Assembly: GCA_964342805.1 (NCBI GenBank)
Contig: CAYFHQ010000053.1
Location: 1-24,714 of the forward strand
Length of the DNA stretch: 24,714 nucleotides
Reading direction: 5' to 3'
Origin: CAYFHQ01 sp964342805
Lineage (GTDB): Bacteria; Bacillota; Clostridia; Peptostreptococcales; Acidaminobacteraceae
The notes beneath the pieces are model-generated. The model saw nothing but the letters and a program-made list of their open reading frames with translations. It ran no database searches and was not told where the DNA came from. Every line of letters begins with the position of its first letter. The first letter of the stretch is position 1. The translations under genes and the position numbers were made by a program. Below, piece after piece: positions 6,285 to 14,959 of the stretch.

Positions 6285-8420
6285 ATGGAAGAACAAAAAC
6301 ACTTAGACAAGGTTTTGGGTTATATCGCTGAGCGCACAGACCAGGAATTGGCCCGGAGCGAGCACCGCCTCCAGGACCTCATCGACTTTAGACGGGAAAT
6401 ATTAGAAAACGACTACAGCGCTTACAGCGCAGGGCTTGACGTGGACAACCTCAGTGAAATGTCCCAGCAACATGTCCAGCACCAACAGTTCATGATCCAG
6501 GCCGGCACCTCCGAGGAAGTCATTTATAAACTTCAAAAGCAGTACCAAAAGCCCTACTTTGCCCGGGTAGATTTCTCAGAAGCCCAAGAGGACACCGAGT
6601 CCCTCTATATTGGTCTATACAGTTTGATAGACGAGGACACTTGTGACATCATGATCTACGACTGGCGGTCACCCATCGCCGGGATTTTCTATGACTATGG
6701 CATTGGACCTGCTGCTTATCAGTCTCCTGACGGGCTAATTGAAGGAAACATCCACCTCAAGCGACACTTTGACATTGCCGGTGGCAAGGTTCGCCACTAT
6801 GCAGACAGCTCAGAGTCCGCTTCTGACCAGCACCTCATTCGGGCCCTCTCCCAGAGTGCTAGCACGGAAATGAAGCAAATTGTCCAGACCATACAAAAAC
6901 AACAGAATGATATTATTAGGGACCTGTCCACTGAGGTCCTCTTAGTAGAAGGGGTAGCAGGCAGTGGCAAAACCGTTGTTGCCCTCCACCGGATCGCTTA
7001 CTTATTATACAGAGACTTAAAACACAAAATCACAGCGGACCACGTGCTCTTTTTGAGCCCCAATCCCCTCTTTACTTCCTATACAAAAAATGTCCTACCG
7101 GAACTGGGTGAGTCGGAGATCAACCAGCCCTCTGTCTTGGACATCATGACCCAGATCCTTTGGGACCGGTACACCGTTTTGGAAGGACGCCTCTCCCCCC
7201 TCCATGACGAAATCACCGCCGAGGATCTGGAGACCTTTACCCAGGCCTACTTGTCCAAGCGGATTCCTTACGGCGACATCGGCTACCATGCCCATGTCCT
7301 CATGAACCGGAATGAAGTGAAAAACTTTCTTCTCAATGGGTCCCTGAAGCGCCCCTTCCGTCAAAGGGCCTCTCGGTTGGCTGACTACCTCAGTCCCAAG
7401 ATCAATCCCCTGCGTAATGAGCGGATGCAGCGACTTAAGCCCATCGTCAGGGACCTGGAAAACCACCCCTTTGACCACAAGGAATTCATTCGAAATGTGG
7501 CCATTCAGGAGCAAAGAACCTTCCGCTGGCAACTGGAGTCCATGCTAAGGGTTCATCCAAGGGACATTGTAATAGCCTACTTAGAAGAAAGAATGCAAGT
7601 GGTACCTTCTGGCTTAAAAAAGAAGCTCCGCCATGCCATCCGCCAGCTTCAAGGCTGTCATATTCCGGAGTGGCTGGTACCTGTCATGGCCTATGTGGCC
7701 ACCCTCCTGGACGCCGGCACCCACCAGAGCAAGATCCGCCATGTGGTGGTGGACGAGGCCCAGGACTACACGACCCTGCAATATCAACTACTTCGAAAGC
7801 TCTACCCCAATGCCCGCTTCACCATACTTGGGGACCAGAACCAGGGCTTGTCCCGGGAGTCCCATTCCCGCTTTGACACCCTCCGTGACCTCTTTGGTGA
7901 CAAAAAGTGTCGGACGGTCCTACTCAATGAAAGCTACCGGACCAGCAGTGAGATCACGTCGGTGACCGACGCCATTTTAGGTGTGGAAACAAAAAAAGTA
8001 GACCGCCACGGGAGACGGCCTACACTCTATCAAACAAACCAGCAGGACCAGGTGGTCCTGGACCTCTTAAAGAATCAAGGCGACCAATACAAGATGACCG
8101 CCATTATTACAAAAGATGCGCCCGCAGCCAGACAACTTTTCCGGTCCTTGCGGAAACACCACGACATCCACTTGGCCACCTACGACAGTCCTCGACTGGA
8201 AAAGGGTATTACCGTCTTACCGGTTCGACTGGCCAAGGGTCTGGAGTTTGACTCCGTTATTATCTACGATGTGTCACCGTCCAACTACGACCAAGGAGAC
8301 CGAAACCACTTGTATGTTGCGGCCACCCGGGCCCTTCACCAGCTGCAAATGACCAGCTCTGGCAAGGTAAGTCCTTTGCTGGACACGGCCCTGGAGAATG
8401 GACATATAGACGCACGTTAA
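6285..8420 (+). CDS. helD: HelD-type superfamily 1 helicase, RNA polymerase recycling factor
   Basis: 711 residues, near the size of Bacillus HelD (about 774). HelD binds stalled or post-termination RNA polymerase and uses ATP to release nucleic acid. The N-terminal part (about 1-90) is a charged helical region that fits the HelD coiled-coil arm reaching the polymerase secondary channel. The helicase core follows: Walker A GVAGSGKT (223-230), then an inserted helical region (about 290-470), Walker B VVVDEAQD (487-494), the GDQNQGL motif, and C-terminal motifs including KGLEFDSVI and the YVAATRA block. A very strong ribosome binding site (AAGGAGGTC) precedes the ATG. It is monocistronic and converges on the export operon, with only 10 bases between stop codons and no obvious terminator between them. 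Confidence 0.9.
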   Translation: MEEQKHLDKVLGYIAERTDQELARSEHRLQDLIDFRREILENDYSAYSAGLDVDNLSEMSQQHVQHQQFMIQAGTSEEVIYKLQKQYQKPYFARVDFSEAQEDTESLYIGLYSLIDEDTCDIMIYDWRSPIAGIFYDYGIGPAAYQSPDGLIEGNIHLKRHFDIAGGKVRHYADSSESASDQHLIRALSQSASTEMKQIVQTIQKQQNDIIRDLSTEVLLVEGVAGSGKTVVALHRIAYLLYRDLKHKITADHVLFLSPNPLFTSYTKNVLPELGESEINQPSVLDIMTQILWDRYTVLEGRLSPLHDEITAEDLETFTQAYLSKRIPYGDIGYHAHVLMNRNEVKNFLLNGSLKRPFRQRASRLADYLSPKINPLRNERMQRLKPIVRDLENHPFDHKEFIRNVAIQEQRTFRWQLESMLRVHPRDIVIAYLEERMQVVPSGLKKKLRHAIRQLQGCHIPEWLVPVMAYVATLLDAGTHQSKIRHVVVDEAQDYTTLQYQLLRKLYPNARFTILGDQNQGLSRESHSRFDTLRDLFGDKKCRTVLLNESYRTSSEITSVTDAILGVETKKVDRHGRRPTLYQTNQQDQVVLDLLKNQGDQYKMTAIITKDAPAARQLFRSLRKHHDIHLATYDSPRLEKGITVLPVRLAKGLEFDSVIIYDVSPSNYDQGDRNHLYVAATRALHQLQMTSSGKVSPLLDTALENGHIDAR

Positions 8421-8430
8421 GCAGAGGGGC

Positions 8431-9102
8431 CTAGCCCGCCTGTATGCGACCGTCAACTAAATGAATAACACGATCAGCATAGTTAGCTATGTCCGGTTCA
8501 TGGGTGATCAGTATAATGGTCACCCCTTCTTTATTTAGGGCCTTAAAAATCCCCATGATCTCTTGGCCTGTGGCCGTGTCCAAGTTGCCCGTGGGTTCGT
8601 CAGCCAGAATAATACTGGGGGAGTTGACCAAGGCCCTGGCTATGGCTACCCGCTGCTGCTGGCCCCCTGACAATTCAATGGGCCTGTGCTTCATGCGGTC
8701 CCCAAGCCCCACCTTGGTCAGCATGGTTTCCGCCGGTTCTATGGTCTCTTTCAAGGGGGTTCCCTTGAACAAGAGGGGGATCTGAACATTATAACGGATA
8801 TCAAACCGACTGATCAGGTTAAACTTTTGAAAGACAAAACCAATTTCTCGGTTTCGTATCTCTGACAGGTCATCCTCACTGTGGTTTTCTATTGATTGGC
8901 CATTGAGCATGTAGGCCCCTTCACTTTTCTGGTCTATACAGCCAATGATATTCATAAGGGTGGACTTGCCCGAGCCAGATGGCCCGAGAATGGCAACAAA
9001 CTCACCTTTTTCAATGGACAGGTCCAGGCCCTTTAAGACCTTCAACTCTTGCTTGCCTAAATAATAGGATTTTTCCAGTTCCTTGAGTTCAATAATCGCC
9101 AT
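8431..9102 (-). CDS. MacB/LolD-type ABC transporter ATPase
   Basis: 223 residues from the preferred start. It powers the adjacent FtsX/MacB-type permease. Walker A GPSGSGKST is at 40-48, the Q-loop lies in FVFQKFNL near 92, the signature LSGGQQQR at 144-151, Walker B IILADEP at 164-170 with the TGNLD extension typical of the MacB/LolD class, and the switch His in LITHEPD. The frame is open further upstream to 9165, but AGGAG overlapping the stop codon of the preceding lipoprotein gene fits the ATG at 9102, where family members begin (MAIIELKELEKSYYLG). It is the last gene of a four-gene operon. The cargo is not evident. Confidence 0.93.
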   Translation of the reverse strand: MAIIELKELEKSYYLGKQELKVLKGLDLSIEKGEFVAILGPSGSGKSTLMNIIGCIDQKSEGAYMLNGQSIENHSEDDLSEIRNREIGFVFQKFNLISRFDIRYNVQIPLLFKGTPLKETIEPAETMLTKVGLGDRMKHRPIELSGGQQQRVAIARALVNSPSIILADEPTGNLDTATGQEIMGIFKALNKEGVTIILITHEPDIANYADRVIHLVDGRIQAG

Positions 9103-9112
9103 GGGCCCACTC

Positions 9113-9814
9113 CTATTGTAGTACTGTCGCCTTCTCCACATAATAAGTGAAGGTTTCGTCGTCACCTTTGTTTTCTTCGGTCATGAGGTCATCAATTACC
9201 ACCTGCATGACCATACCCTTTTGCAACTGGTCCAGTTGGAGTGGGTTTTCACGGTCTTGCATATTCACAATTTCCGTCCCCACTGGTATTAGGAGGTCGA
9301 TCACCTCACCCGTTCCTTCAAAGGACATACTCGAACCTTCGGCAGACCGGTTGCCACCAAAGACCTTCATGCCGCCACCCTGGCCTGCGATCTGGCCACC
9401 ACCAGCTACCATGAGGGGATTGGTGGTTGCAGAACCTTGACCGGCTTCTACTCCATCTGGTCGTGCTTGGCGATCACCTGCCTGATTCATTCGCTCGGCC
9501 AAGCCTTCTGGCAACTCAACGGTTTCAGCCTTGATTGCATTGCCGTGGGCACTGTGGACAATGACCATCATCCTTGTACCTTCTGGGCGAACCGCCTTCG
9601 CTTGGTCTTCAGCACCTGGCGCTGGGTTTCCACTGCCTTGGCCTGGGCTGACAGCCTTGGGTTCAAGACGAACCACGTCTTCTATTGAAATGGACTCCGC
9701 CTCACTGGTTTCTGCAACGGTATTGGTACAGGCCGTGAACACCAGGGCTGCCATCATAAGTACTAGGATTCCTTTTATTCTTTTTGATCCTTTAATCGGT
9801 TTAATCGCTTTCAT
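9113..9814 (-). CDS. Lipoprotein of unknown function inside a MacAB-like export operon
   Basis: 233 residues from the chosen start. The N-terminus has a basic patch, a hydrophobic stretch (GILVLMMAALVF) and a lipobox ending TAC, so Cys29 should be lipidated and the protein anchored outside the membrane. The mature part is acidic and low-complexity, with Gly/Gln-rich stretches around residues 65-80 and 125-160, then a more ordered C-terminal part (about 170-233) of alternating hydrophobic strands that could be a small beta domain. I do not recognise a family. The start at 9814 is supported by GGGAGG six bases upstream; the ATG at 9841 overlaps the permease gene end and lacks a good site. Its place between permease and ATPase genes suggests it is an accessory or cargo-binding subunit of the exporter. 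Confidence 0.75.
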   Translation of the reverse strand: MKAIKPIKGSKRIKGILVLMMAALVFTACTNTVAETSEAESISIEDVVRLEPKAVSPGQGSGNPAPGAEDQAKAVRPEGTRMMVIVHSAHGNAIKAETVELPEGLAERMNQAGDRQARPDGVEAGQGSATTNPLMVAGGGQIAGQGGGMKVFGGNRSAEGSSMSFEGTGEVIDLLIPVGTEIVNMQDRENPLQLDQLQKGMVMQVVIDDLMTEENKGDDETFTYYVEKATVLQ

Positions 9815-9833
9815 TGTTTTCCTCCCAGTTATC

Positions 9834-11018
9834 TTATTCATACCTGAGTGCCTCTATGGGACTCAGGGCAGACGCACTCACCGCCGGATAGTAGCCAAAG
9901 AAGGTGCCTGTAACGAGGGCAAAACCAATGGCAATGGCGTATCCCGTTAGGGTTGCACTGGCCGGCATGCCCACCATGGGTAAGAGGGGCATAGCTGCAG
10001 CCGCAATGGCGATTCCCGCCAGGGCACCCAGCAAACTGATAGCGATGGACTCAAAGAGAAACATAAAGAGAATGGTCTGCCGTTTGGCCCCCAGGGCCTT
10101 GAGTACACCAATCTCCTTGGTCCTTTCCCGAACGGAAACAAAGAGCACATTCATAATCCCAATACCACCAACAATCAACACAATGACCGCCACTGAGGTG
10201 AGCAGGATGGTCATGACATCAGCAGTGTCTGTGGCTGCTGTTACCATGGAACCAGCGTCCCGGATGTTGAAGCTATGGCCACCGTCGTCATAATACTGGT
10301 GGTTGAGTATGTCGTCCACCTCCTCATTGAGGGCGCTGGTCTCCTCGATTGAGGAGGCCTTCACAATAATCTGGGGTCTAGCATTGCGCCCAGCAATGTA
10401 GCGCTCAAAGGTGTCATAGGGCACGTAAAAACCAGCGTCCGCCAGGGCAAAGCCAGCCATCTTCCCTGTTTCCTCCATGACACCAACAACCTCATACCGC
10501 TTGCCGGATATCTTGACTGTTTCTCCGACAGCCATGGAAGGGGCTTCAAAAAGCTCAGCGGTGATTTCAGATCCCAAAATGACCAAACGGCGGCGTTTGC
10601 CAACGTCTCCTTCTGTAAAACCCACCCCATAGTCCAGGGCAAAGCTATTGAGGTCCATGTAGTCTGCATAAATACCAAAGCCACCTCCACTATAGGTGGC
10701 GTCTGATGTGGTGACTGTGCTGTTACCTGTAATGTAGAGCGAGACGCCTTGGGCCAACTGGGATTGGTCCTTGAGGACTAGCATGTCCTCCTCTGTAGGG
10801 TTGGGCATGCCCTGGCCCCTACCTGCTGACACAGAGATCACGTCAGCACTGATTCTGGAAAACTGGTCTTCCACCATTTCCTTGGACCCTACACCAATGG
10901 CAATAACCATGACAATGGTGGCTGACCCCACTATAATGCCTAGGGTGGTCAAAAACACCCTAAACTTGTTGGTCCTGATATTGGAGACCACCGACCGTAA
11001 AATTTCTGTTATACCCAT
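9834..11018 (-). CDS. MacB/FtsX-type ABC transporter permease
   Basis: 394 residues. It has the MacB topology: a cytoplasmic start and TM1 at about residues 20-45 (FRVFLTTLGIIVGSATIVMVIAI), a long extracytoplasmic MacB_PCD domain (about 50-265), then three C-terminal TM helices at about 270-298, 320-350 and 355-380. The conserved RTKEIGVLKALGA segment, which couples to the ATPase, lies between TM2 and TM3. The product acts as a mechanotransmission-type permease with the ATPase encoded two genes downstream. The stop of the preceding membrane-fusion gene is 4 bases before this ATG, and GGTGATC overlapping that stop could serve as ribosome binding site, so translation is probably coupled. Confidence 0.93.
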   Translation of the reverse strand: MGITEILRSVVSNIRTNKFRVFLTTLGIIVGSATIVMVIAIGVGSKEMVEDQFSRISADVISVSAGRGQGMPNPTEEDMLVLKDQSQLAQGVSLYITGNSTVTTSDATYSGGGFGIYADYMDLNSFALDYGVGFTEGDVGKRRRLVILGSEITAELFEAPSMAVGETVKISGKRYEVVGVMEETGKMAGFALADAGFYVPYDTFERYIAGRNARPQIIVKASSIEETSALNEEVDDILNHQYYDDGGHSFNIRDAGSMVTAATDTADVMTILLTSVAVIVLIVGGIGIMNVLFVSVRERTKEIGVLKALGAKRQTILFMFLFESIAISLLGALAGIAIAAAAMPLLPMVGMPASATLTGYAIAIGFALVTGTFFGYYPAVSASALSPIEALRYE

Positions 11019-11022
11019 GGGA

Positions 11023-12201
11023 TCACCGCGTTTCGTATTGGATCACGTCGTCTGCCTCCAGGCCAACAAGGACTTCAACCTCTTTGCCGTCCGTCAGGCC
11101 TGTACGGATTTCCCATGGTTTCGTAGTCCCATCGGGTTGGACCAGGTGTACCACCTGTATGCTCTCTACCTTGTCAACAGCTGCATTGGGAATGACCAAA
11201 ACGTCCGTTGCCTCTGCAATAACAAAATTGGCCACAGCCGTCATGCCGTCCAGTATGGAGGGGTCTTCCTTGACCAAGCGGATAGACACCTCATAGGAGA
11301 CAATGCCGTTGTTGTCCATGGTTGGAACCCTGTTGACCTTTTCCACCTGACCATCCAAACGACTTCCAGGGATAGCTTCCAATTCCACATACACTTTCTG
11401 GCCTACATGGGTTTCGACGATTTCATCCTCACTGACTTTCACCACGACCACGGGGGCCTGGACAAGTTCAGCAAGAACCACCACCTCGTTGGCAGAAACC
11501 GTATCTCCTGGTTGGTAGCCAACACTGACAATCCGAAGGGACTCCTTTGCAACCAGGACACGATCAGCACGCTGGCTCTCAAGGTCTAGGAGGTTTTGTC
11601 TGGCTTTTTCCACCGCAATCTCCTTTTGTCGTAGCTCCAGTTCACCGTCCGAATAGGCCGTGGCCACGTGGTTTTCGTAGGCCGACAAGGCCGTGTCCAT
11701 GGTGGCCTTGGCCTGGTCAATTTCTTGCTGGGAGTAGGCGTCGGGTATGGCACTCTTCTGCTCATACGCCAGCTTTGCCTCCATATACTTGGTGTATTTG
11801 TCGTCCTTGTTGTAGGTGTAATTGGTCAGGCTATTGGCCTGGTTTTGCACCTGGAGGTCAAAGGATAACTGGGCGGACTCTAGCTCCAGTTCCTTGGCTA
11901 CGATTTCAGCCTCCAGGTCTCCGGTCTTTAAACTAGCAATCACGCTCCCAGCATCAAGGAGGTCGCCCACCTGGACAGGCAGACTTTCGATTTCCCCTGC
12001 CACGGGAAAGGCAAAGTTTGCGATTTCACGGTCAACATTTCCGTCCCCAACAAAGTCAATAACAATGTCTCCCTTGGAAACAGCTACTTCCTTTAGGGTG
12101 GGTTGACTGGCCTCCACTTCACTGCCACCTGCGCTACGAACGCCCCATAGGGCACCGAGGGCTATGACCAAGCCAATCCCTACAATCCATTTTTTATTCA
12201 T
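11023..12201 (-). CDS. MacA/HlyD-type membrane fusion (periplasmic adaptor-like) protein
   Basis: 392 residues. An N-terminal hydrophobic anchor (WIVGIGLVIALGALWGV, about 5-21) is followed by a lipoyl-like half (GEIESLPVQVGDLLDAGSVIASL, near 70-93). A long alpha-helical hairpin spans about 95-210, the second lipoyl half (LRIVSVGYQPGDTVSANEVVVLAEL) comes near 215-245, and beta-barrel and membrane-proximal domains end the protein. In Gram-positive bacteria such proteins work with MacB-type pumps without an outer-membrane channel. The chosen ATG at 12201 sits 6 bases after GAGGAGG; the frame's first ATG at 12216 overlaps that site and is less likely. It is the first gene of the operon. Confidence 0.9.
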   Translation of the reverse strand: MNKKWIVGIGLVIALGALWGVRSAGGSEVEASQPTLKEVAVSKGDIVIDFVGDGNVDREIANFAFPVAGEIESLPVQVGDLLDAGSVIASLKTGDLEAEIVAKELELESAQLSFDLQVQNQANSLTNYTYNKDDKYTKYMEAKLAYEQKSAIPDAYSQQEIDQAKATMDTALSAYENHVATAYSDGELELRQKEIAVEKARQNLLDLESQRADRVLVAKESLRIVSVGYQPGDTVSANEVVVLAELVQAPVVVVKVSEDEIVETHVGQKVYVELEAIPGSRLDGQVEKVNRVPTMDNNGIVSYEVSIRLVKEDPSILDGMTAVANFVIAEATDVLVIPNAAVDKVESIQVVHLVQPDGTTKPWEIRTGLTDGKEVEVLVGLEADDVIQYETR

Positions 12202-12264
12202 AACATGCCTCCTCAAGTTTTCTCCCCTTCAATATACGCCTCAATTGTGGGAGTAATTTGGGAA

Positions 12265-12294
12265 AATATAAAAGAGCCATGAAGGAAATCTAAA
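12265..12294 (-). promoter_or_regulatory. Probable promoter of the MacAB-like operon
   Basis: On the minus strand TTTAGA (12289-12294, 4 of 6 matches to a -35) and TATATT (12265-12270) are 18 bases apart, about 65 bases upstream of the membrane-fusion gene. A second TATATT lies nearer the gene (in GCGTATATTGAAG) but lacks a matching -35. Confidence 0.4.
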
Positions 12295-12334
12295 AAAAGC
12301 CTAAAGTAGGTCCACTGGGCGGAACTCCGGGCAT

Positions 12335-12369
12335 GAAAAAACCACCACATGTAGGGCAACATGGGTGGC
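12335..12369 (-). terminator. Intrinsic terminator after the HD-GYP gene
   Basis: On the minus strand CCACC-CATG pairs with CATG-GGTGG with one bulged base (plus coordinates 12342-12368, 8-base loop), followed by TTTTTT. It separates the HD-GYP gene from the downstream export operon. Confidence 0.85.
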
Positions 12370-12404
12370 TTACTTGATTCTTGATTTACATATGCTTTTT
12401 GACC

Positions 12405-13427
12405 TTAATAAATATCAACGATCTGCAGGTCTGGAAATAGGGATAGATTGATCAACTTCCCTTGGACCTTGAGGATGGGCCGTTCTGGCGCCATCTGATG
12501 AAAGAACATGATTTCTCCCTGGCGTCCGTCATTGAGGACGGCCTTGCAACCTACCAATAGGCGGTAGACATTTTTTAAGAAGAACTTGAGCAAATAGGTG
12601 TCAATCTGACACTTAGATGCGGCAACTTTTAACTCATTAATGGCCTGCAAGGGCTGGATCTTGCTCTTGTAGACCTTTTGAGAGGTGGCCGCGTCAAATA
12701 TGTCCGCTATGGCAATGATCTTGGCATAGAGGTGGATATTGGCGTCCACTTTCCCCACTGGATACCCACTGCCATCCAGCCGTTCATGGTGCTCCATAAT
12801 GGCCCTGTGAACTTCCTCTGAAATGGGTTGCAGCTTCTTTAGAACCCTGGACGCGTCCAAGGTGTGTTGCTTGGCCACCTCAAACTCCTCAGCAGACAGT
12901 TGGCCTGGCTTGTTGAGGATATGGAGCGGCATGTAGACCTTTCCCACGTCATGTAGGAGGCCAGCCAGGGTTACCTTGCGTACCACCTCCGGCGGAAGTT
13001 CCATCCAATGGGCGATCAGGCCTGACAATAAAGCCACGTTTAAGCTGTGACGGGACGTGTAGGTACTTTTCACATGGAGGCGTTTCATTTCCATGAGTAA
13101 GTCGACCCGGTCCTTCAATTGATCAATAAAGCCACCATGGTCCACCCGTAGGATTTCTGCCATGTTGGCACTGATCATGGCGGACTCCTCCACCATCAAA
13201 TCCAGTTCTTGCTGCAGGCTAGCCTTGATATCATTAAAGGTTCCATCCCCCTTGGCCACTTCAATGTATATATAGTCCAGGTGCTGCTGGCGTAGTACTT
13301 TAATCACACTTTCAGTTAACTTGTCTCCTGCATTCAGGTTCAACAAGTCATATCGTCCGTAGATGTCCTCTCCCAGTATCATATCGGGCATGAGGGACTC
13401 TACAGGAATCAACTCTACACTGTTCAT
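12405..13427 (-). CDS. HD-GYP domain protein, probable cyclic-di-GMP phosphodiesterase
   Basis: 340 residues. It should hydrolyse cyclic di-GMP and so lower levels of this second messenger. The first 100 residues or so form a helical N-terminal region with no recognised sensor domain and no membrane segment, so it is probably cytosolic. The HD-GYP core has His127, the HD pair at His159-Asp160 in LLHDVGK, the HILNKPGQLSAEE segment, His213-His214, and the signature HHERLDGSGYP with GYP at 221-223. All metal-binding positions expected for an active enzyme appear present. The usual TSDRPYR motif after the core reads TSQKVYKSK instead. A short C-terminal extension (about 290-340) is beta-rich. An AAAGGGGGG ribosome binding site precedes the ATG. 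It is monocistronic between two terminators. Confidence 0.9.
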   Translation of the reverse strand: MNSVELIPVESLMPDMILGEDIYGRYDLLNLNAGDKLTESVIKVLRQQHLDYIYIEVAKGDGTFNDIKASLQQELDLMVEESAMISANMAEILRVDHGGFIDQLKDRVDLLMEMKRLHVKSTYTSRHSLNVALLSGLIAHWMELPPEVVRKVTLAGLLHDVGKVYMPLHILNKPGQLSAEEFEVAKQHTLDASRVLKKLQPISEEVHRAIMEHHERLDGSGYPVGKVDANIHLYAKIIAIADIFDAATSQKVYKSKIQPLQAINELKVAASKCQIDTYLLKFFLKNVYRLLVGCKAVLNDGRQGEIMFFHQMAPERPILKVQGKLINLSLFPDLQIVDIY

Positions 13428-13505
13428 AAACCCCCCTTTAGCCTACTGTTTCTTGCCCCTATGGTAAATATTCAACATATGGACTGGTATTCCTGCCCAA
13501 TTGAA

Positions 13506-13541
13506 TGCAAAAGAGTGCAGGATTCCTCCTGCACTCTTTGC
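13506..13541 (-). terminator. Intrinsic terminator after the nicotinate phosphoribosyltransferase gene
   Basis: A perfect 13-bp stem, AAAGAGTGCAGGA (13510-13522) against TCCTGCACTCTTT (13527-13539), with a 4-base loop. The T-rich end of the stem on the minus strand (CTCTTTTGC) gives a short U-run. It lies 60 bases past the stop codon. Confidence 0.8.
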
Positions 13542-13602
13542 TGGTTACTCTTCATGGGTCACTATTCATTGGTTATGGTCAAACTAGGACCCAAGTGGAT
13601 CT

Positions 13603-14640
13603 TTACGCTTCCACCTTTTTCAGCTTCGGATTATGAACCAATCCAGGAATTCGTCCCCGCTTGGCCACTTCCTTGCCCTGAACCACTTTCAGGTCCATGG
13701 TCATATCAATAGGTGACGCAGCAGAAATGTAAGAGCCTACACCAAAGGCGTCAGCACCTGCTTCAGACAGGTTGATGATACGCTCTGGCGTCAGTCCACC
13801 TGTGGCATAAATCTTCACATGGCCGTGGCCTGCCAGGTCCAGTTTGGCCCGCATTTCACGGATCAGGCCTGGTGTTACCCCGCCCCGCTCACTTGGGGTG
13901 TCTACTCGGATACCATGTAGCTTGTCGCCCAGTTCATTGGCAATGCGGATGGCTTCTTCAACTTCGTCCTTAAAGGTGTCGATCAAAACCACACGTTTGT
14001 GGTCAGCTGGTGCTACCCGGTCATAAACCTTGGCAATATCCAGGGTGTCCCCTGCAATCAGCATGGCACTATGGGGTACGGTTCCGCTTGGCTCAATGCC
14101 AGACAGGCGGGCTGCAAGAATACAGCTGGCACCTGTTGCCCCGCCCACTACAGCAGCACGCTCCATGACCGGAGCCACCGATGGGTGGACGTGACGGGCA
14201 CCAAAGCACAAGTAGGTCTTTTCGCCGCAAGCGTCTTTGACTCGGCGAGACGCAGTTGCCCAACCAGAAGGGCTGGCCAGCATGCCCAGGATCACTGTTT
14301 CATACATGGCAAAATCTCTGTACTTGCCTGTAATTCGTAGAACTGTGTCCTTGGCCTCGAAGGAATCCCCTTCGTCTATGGCCCATATTTCTAAGTCCTT
14401 CCCTTTAAGAAGGTTTTTTACTTCCTCAATACCGCAGAAAACCCCGTCTTTTCTTGGGAAGATCTCTGCTGTTACGATGGCCTCGTCTAGGTCCATCTCT
14501 TTCAATATGTCCAGAGTGCGTAGGAAATAAATATCTGTGGTACGACCTGTTAAAATTTCGTCATGCGTAGCGGAATGGAATTTCCGGTCTTCGTCCAATC
14601 GAACCTTTGGAACATCCGCTAATCCTCGCAATTCCTCCAT
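13603..14640 (-). CDS. pncB: Nicotinate phosphoribosyltransferase
   Basis: 345 residues, matching the short bacterial/archaeal branch of the COG1488 family. It joins nicotinate to PRPP to make nicotinate mononucleotide in NAD salvage. Visible family features are the N-terminal EILTGRTTDIYFLRT segment, the FGARHVHP motif (about 146-153), GTVPHSAM with His190, RVDTPSERGG and the phosphate-binding ATGGLTPERI near the C-terminal end of the barrel. The confusable relative, quinolinate phosphoribosyltransferase NadC, is shorter and lacks the GT-PHS motif. A GAGGT ribosome binding site lies about 10 bases before the ATG. It has its own promoter and terminator, so it is monocistronic. Confidence 0.88.
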   Translation of the reverse strand: MEELRGLADVPKVRLDEDRKFHSATHDEILTGRTTDIYFLRTLDILKEMDLDEAIVTAEIFPRKDGVFCGIEEVKNLLKGKDLEIWAIDEGDSFEAKDTVLRITGKYRDFAMYETVILGMLASPSGWATASRRVKDACGEKTYLCFGARHVHPSVAPVMERAAVVGGATGASCILAARLSGIEPSGTVPHSAMLIAGDTLDIAKVYDRVAPADHKRVVLIDTFKDEVEEAIRIANELGDKLHGIRVDTPSERGGVTPGLIREMRAKLDLAGHGHVKIYATGGLTPERIINLSEAGADAFGVGSYISAASPIDMTMDLKVVQGKEVAKRGRIPGLVHNPKLKKVEA

Positions 14641-14680
14641 TAATTTCTACCTCTTTCTTAAAATCACTCAAACCGAGTTC

Positions 14681-14709
14681 ATTATACCCAATGGCGGGTC
14701 TCAATTCAA
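14681..14709 (-). promoter_or_regulatory. Sigma-A promoter of pncB
   Basis: On the minus strand TTGAAT (14704-14709) and a perfect TATAAT (14681-14686) are 17 bases apart, about 40 bases before the pncB start codon. Confidence 0.75.
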
Positions 14710-14733
14710 TGGAAAACCAGTGATTCCAAGCTA

Positions 14734-14747
14734 GTTAATTGATTAAC
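14734..14747. promoter_or_regulatory. Inverted repeat upstream of the pncB promoter
   Basis: GTTAAT and ATTAAC flank a 2-base centre, 25 bases upstream of the pncB -35 box. It could be an operator or activator site. It does not match the NiaR operator as I remember it. The rest of the 319-base gap 14641-14959 holds the pncB promoter and the coaE terminator; I see nothing else in it. Confidence 0.3.
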
Positions 14748-14841
14748 ATGATCGGATTTTGTTTGTGAATGTTTTATCAACACTGTCATGTCACCTTGAC
14801 CTGTTGAAAAGCCAACATAGTCTGAGGGAGGACATGATCCT

Positions 14842-14880
14842 ACAGAAAGAAAACCACCCCAATCCATATTGAGGTGGTTT
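14842..14880 (-). terminator. Intrinsic terminator after polA-coaE
   Basis: AAACCACC and GGTGGTTT (14851-14858 and 14873-14880) pair, with an inner CAAT/ATTG continuation across a mismatch, followed on the minus strand by TTTTCTTTCT. It lies 80 bases past the coaE stop codon. Confidence 0.8.
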
Positions 14881-14959
14881 CAGAAATATTCAGTTAAGAA
14901 GCAAATGTGTCACAAATTATGCTGACACCCTCTACCTAGTTCATGGAACTACAGCTGGC

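Noticed and set aside
8405..8432. GGGC/GCCC hairpin between helD and the ABC ATPase gene as a bidirectional terminator
   Set aside because: The stem is only four base pairs, it overlaps the ATPase stop codon and no U-run follows on either strand.
10771..11589. A 272-codon plus-strand frame spanning the permease and membrane-fusion genes
   Set aside because: It crosses two well-supported genes on the other strand and resembles no protein. It is an antisense artefact.
13603..14640. Nicotinate phosphoribosyltransferase gene as nadC
   Set aside because: Length and the FGARHVHP and GTVPHS motifs fit nicotinate phosphoribosyltransferase, and there are no nadA or nadB neighbours.
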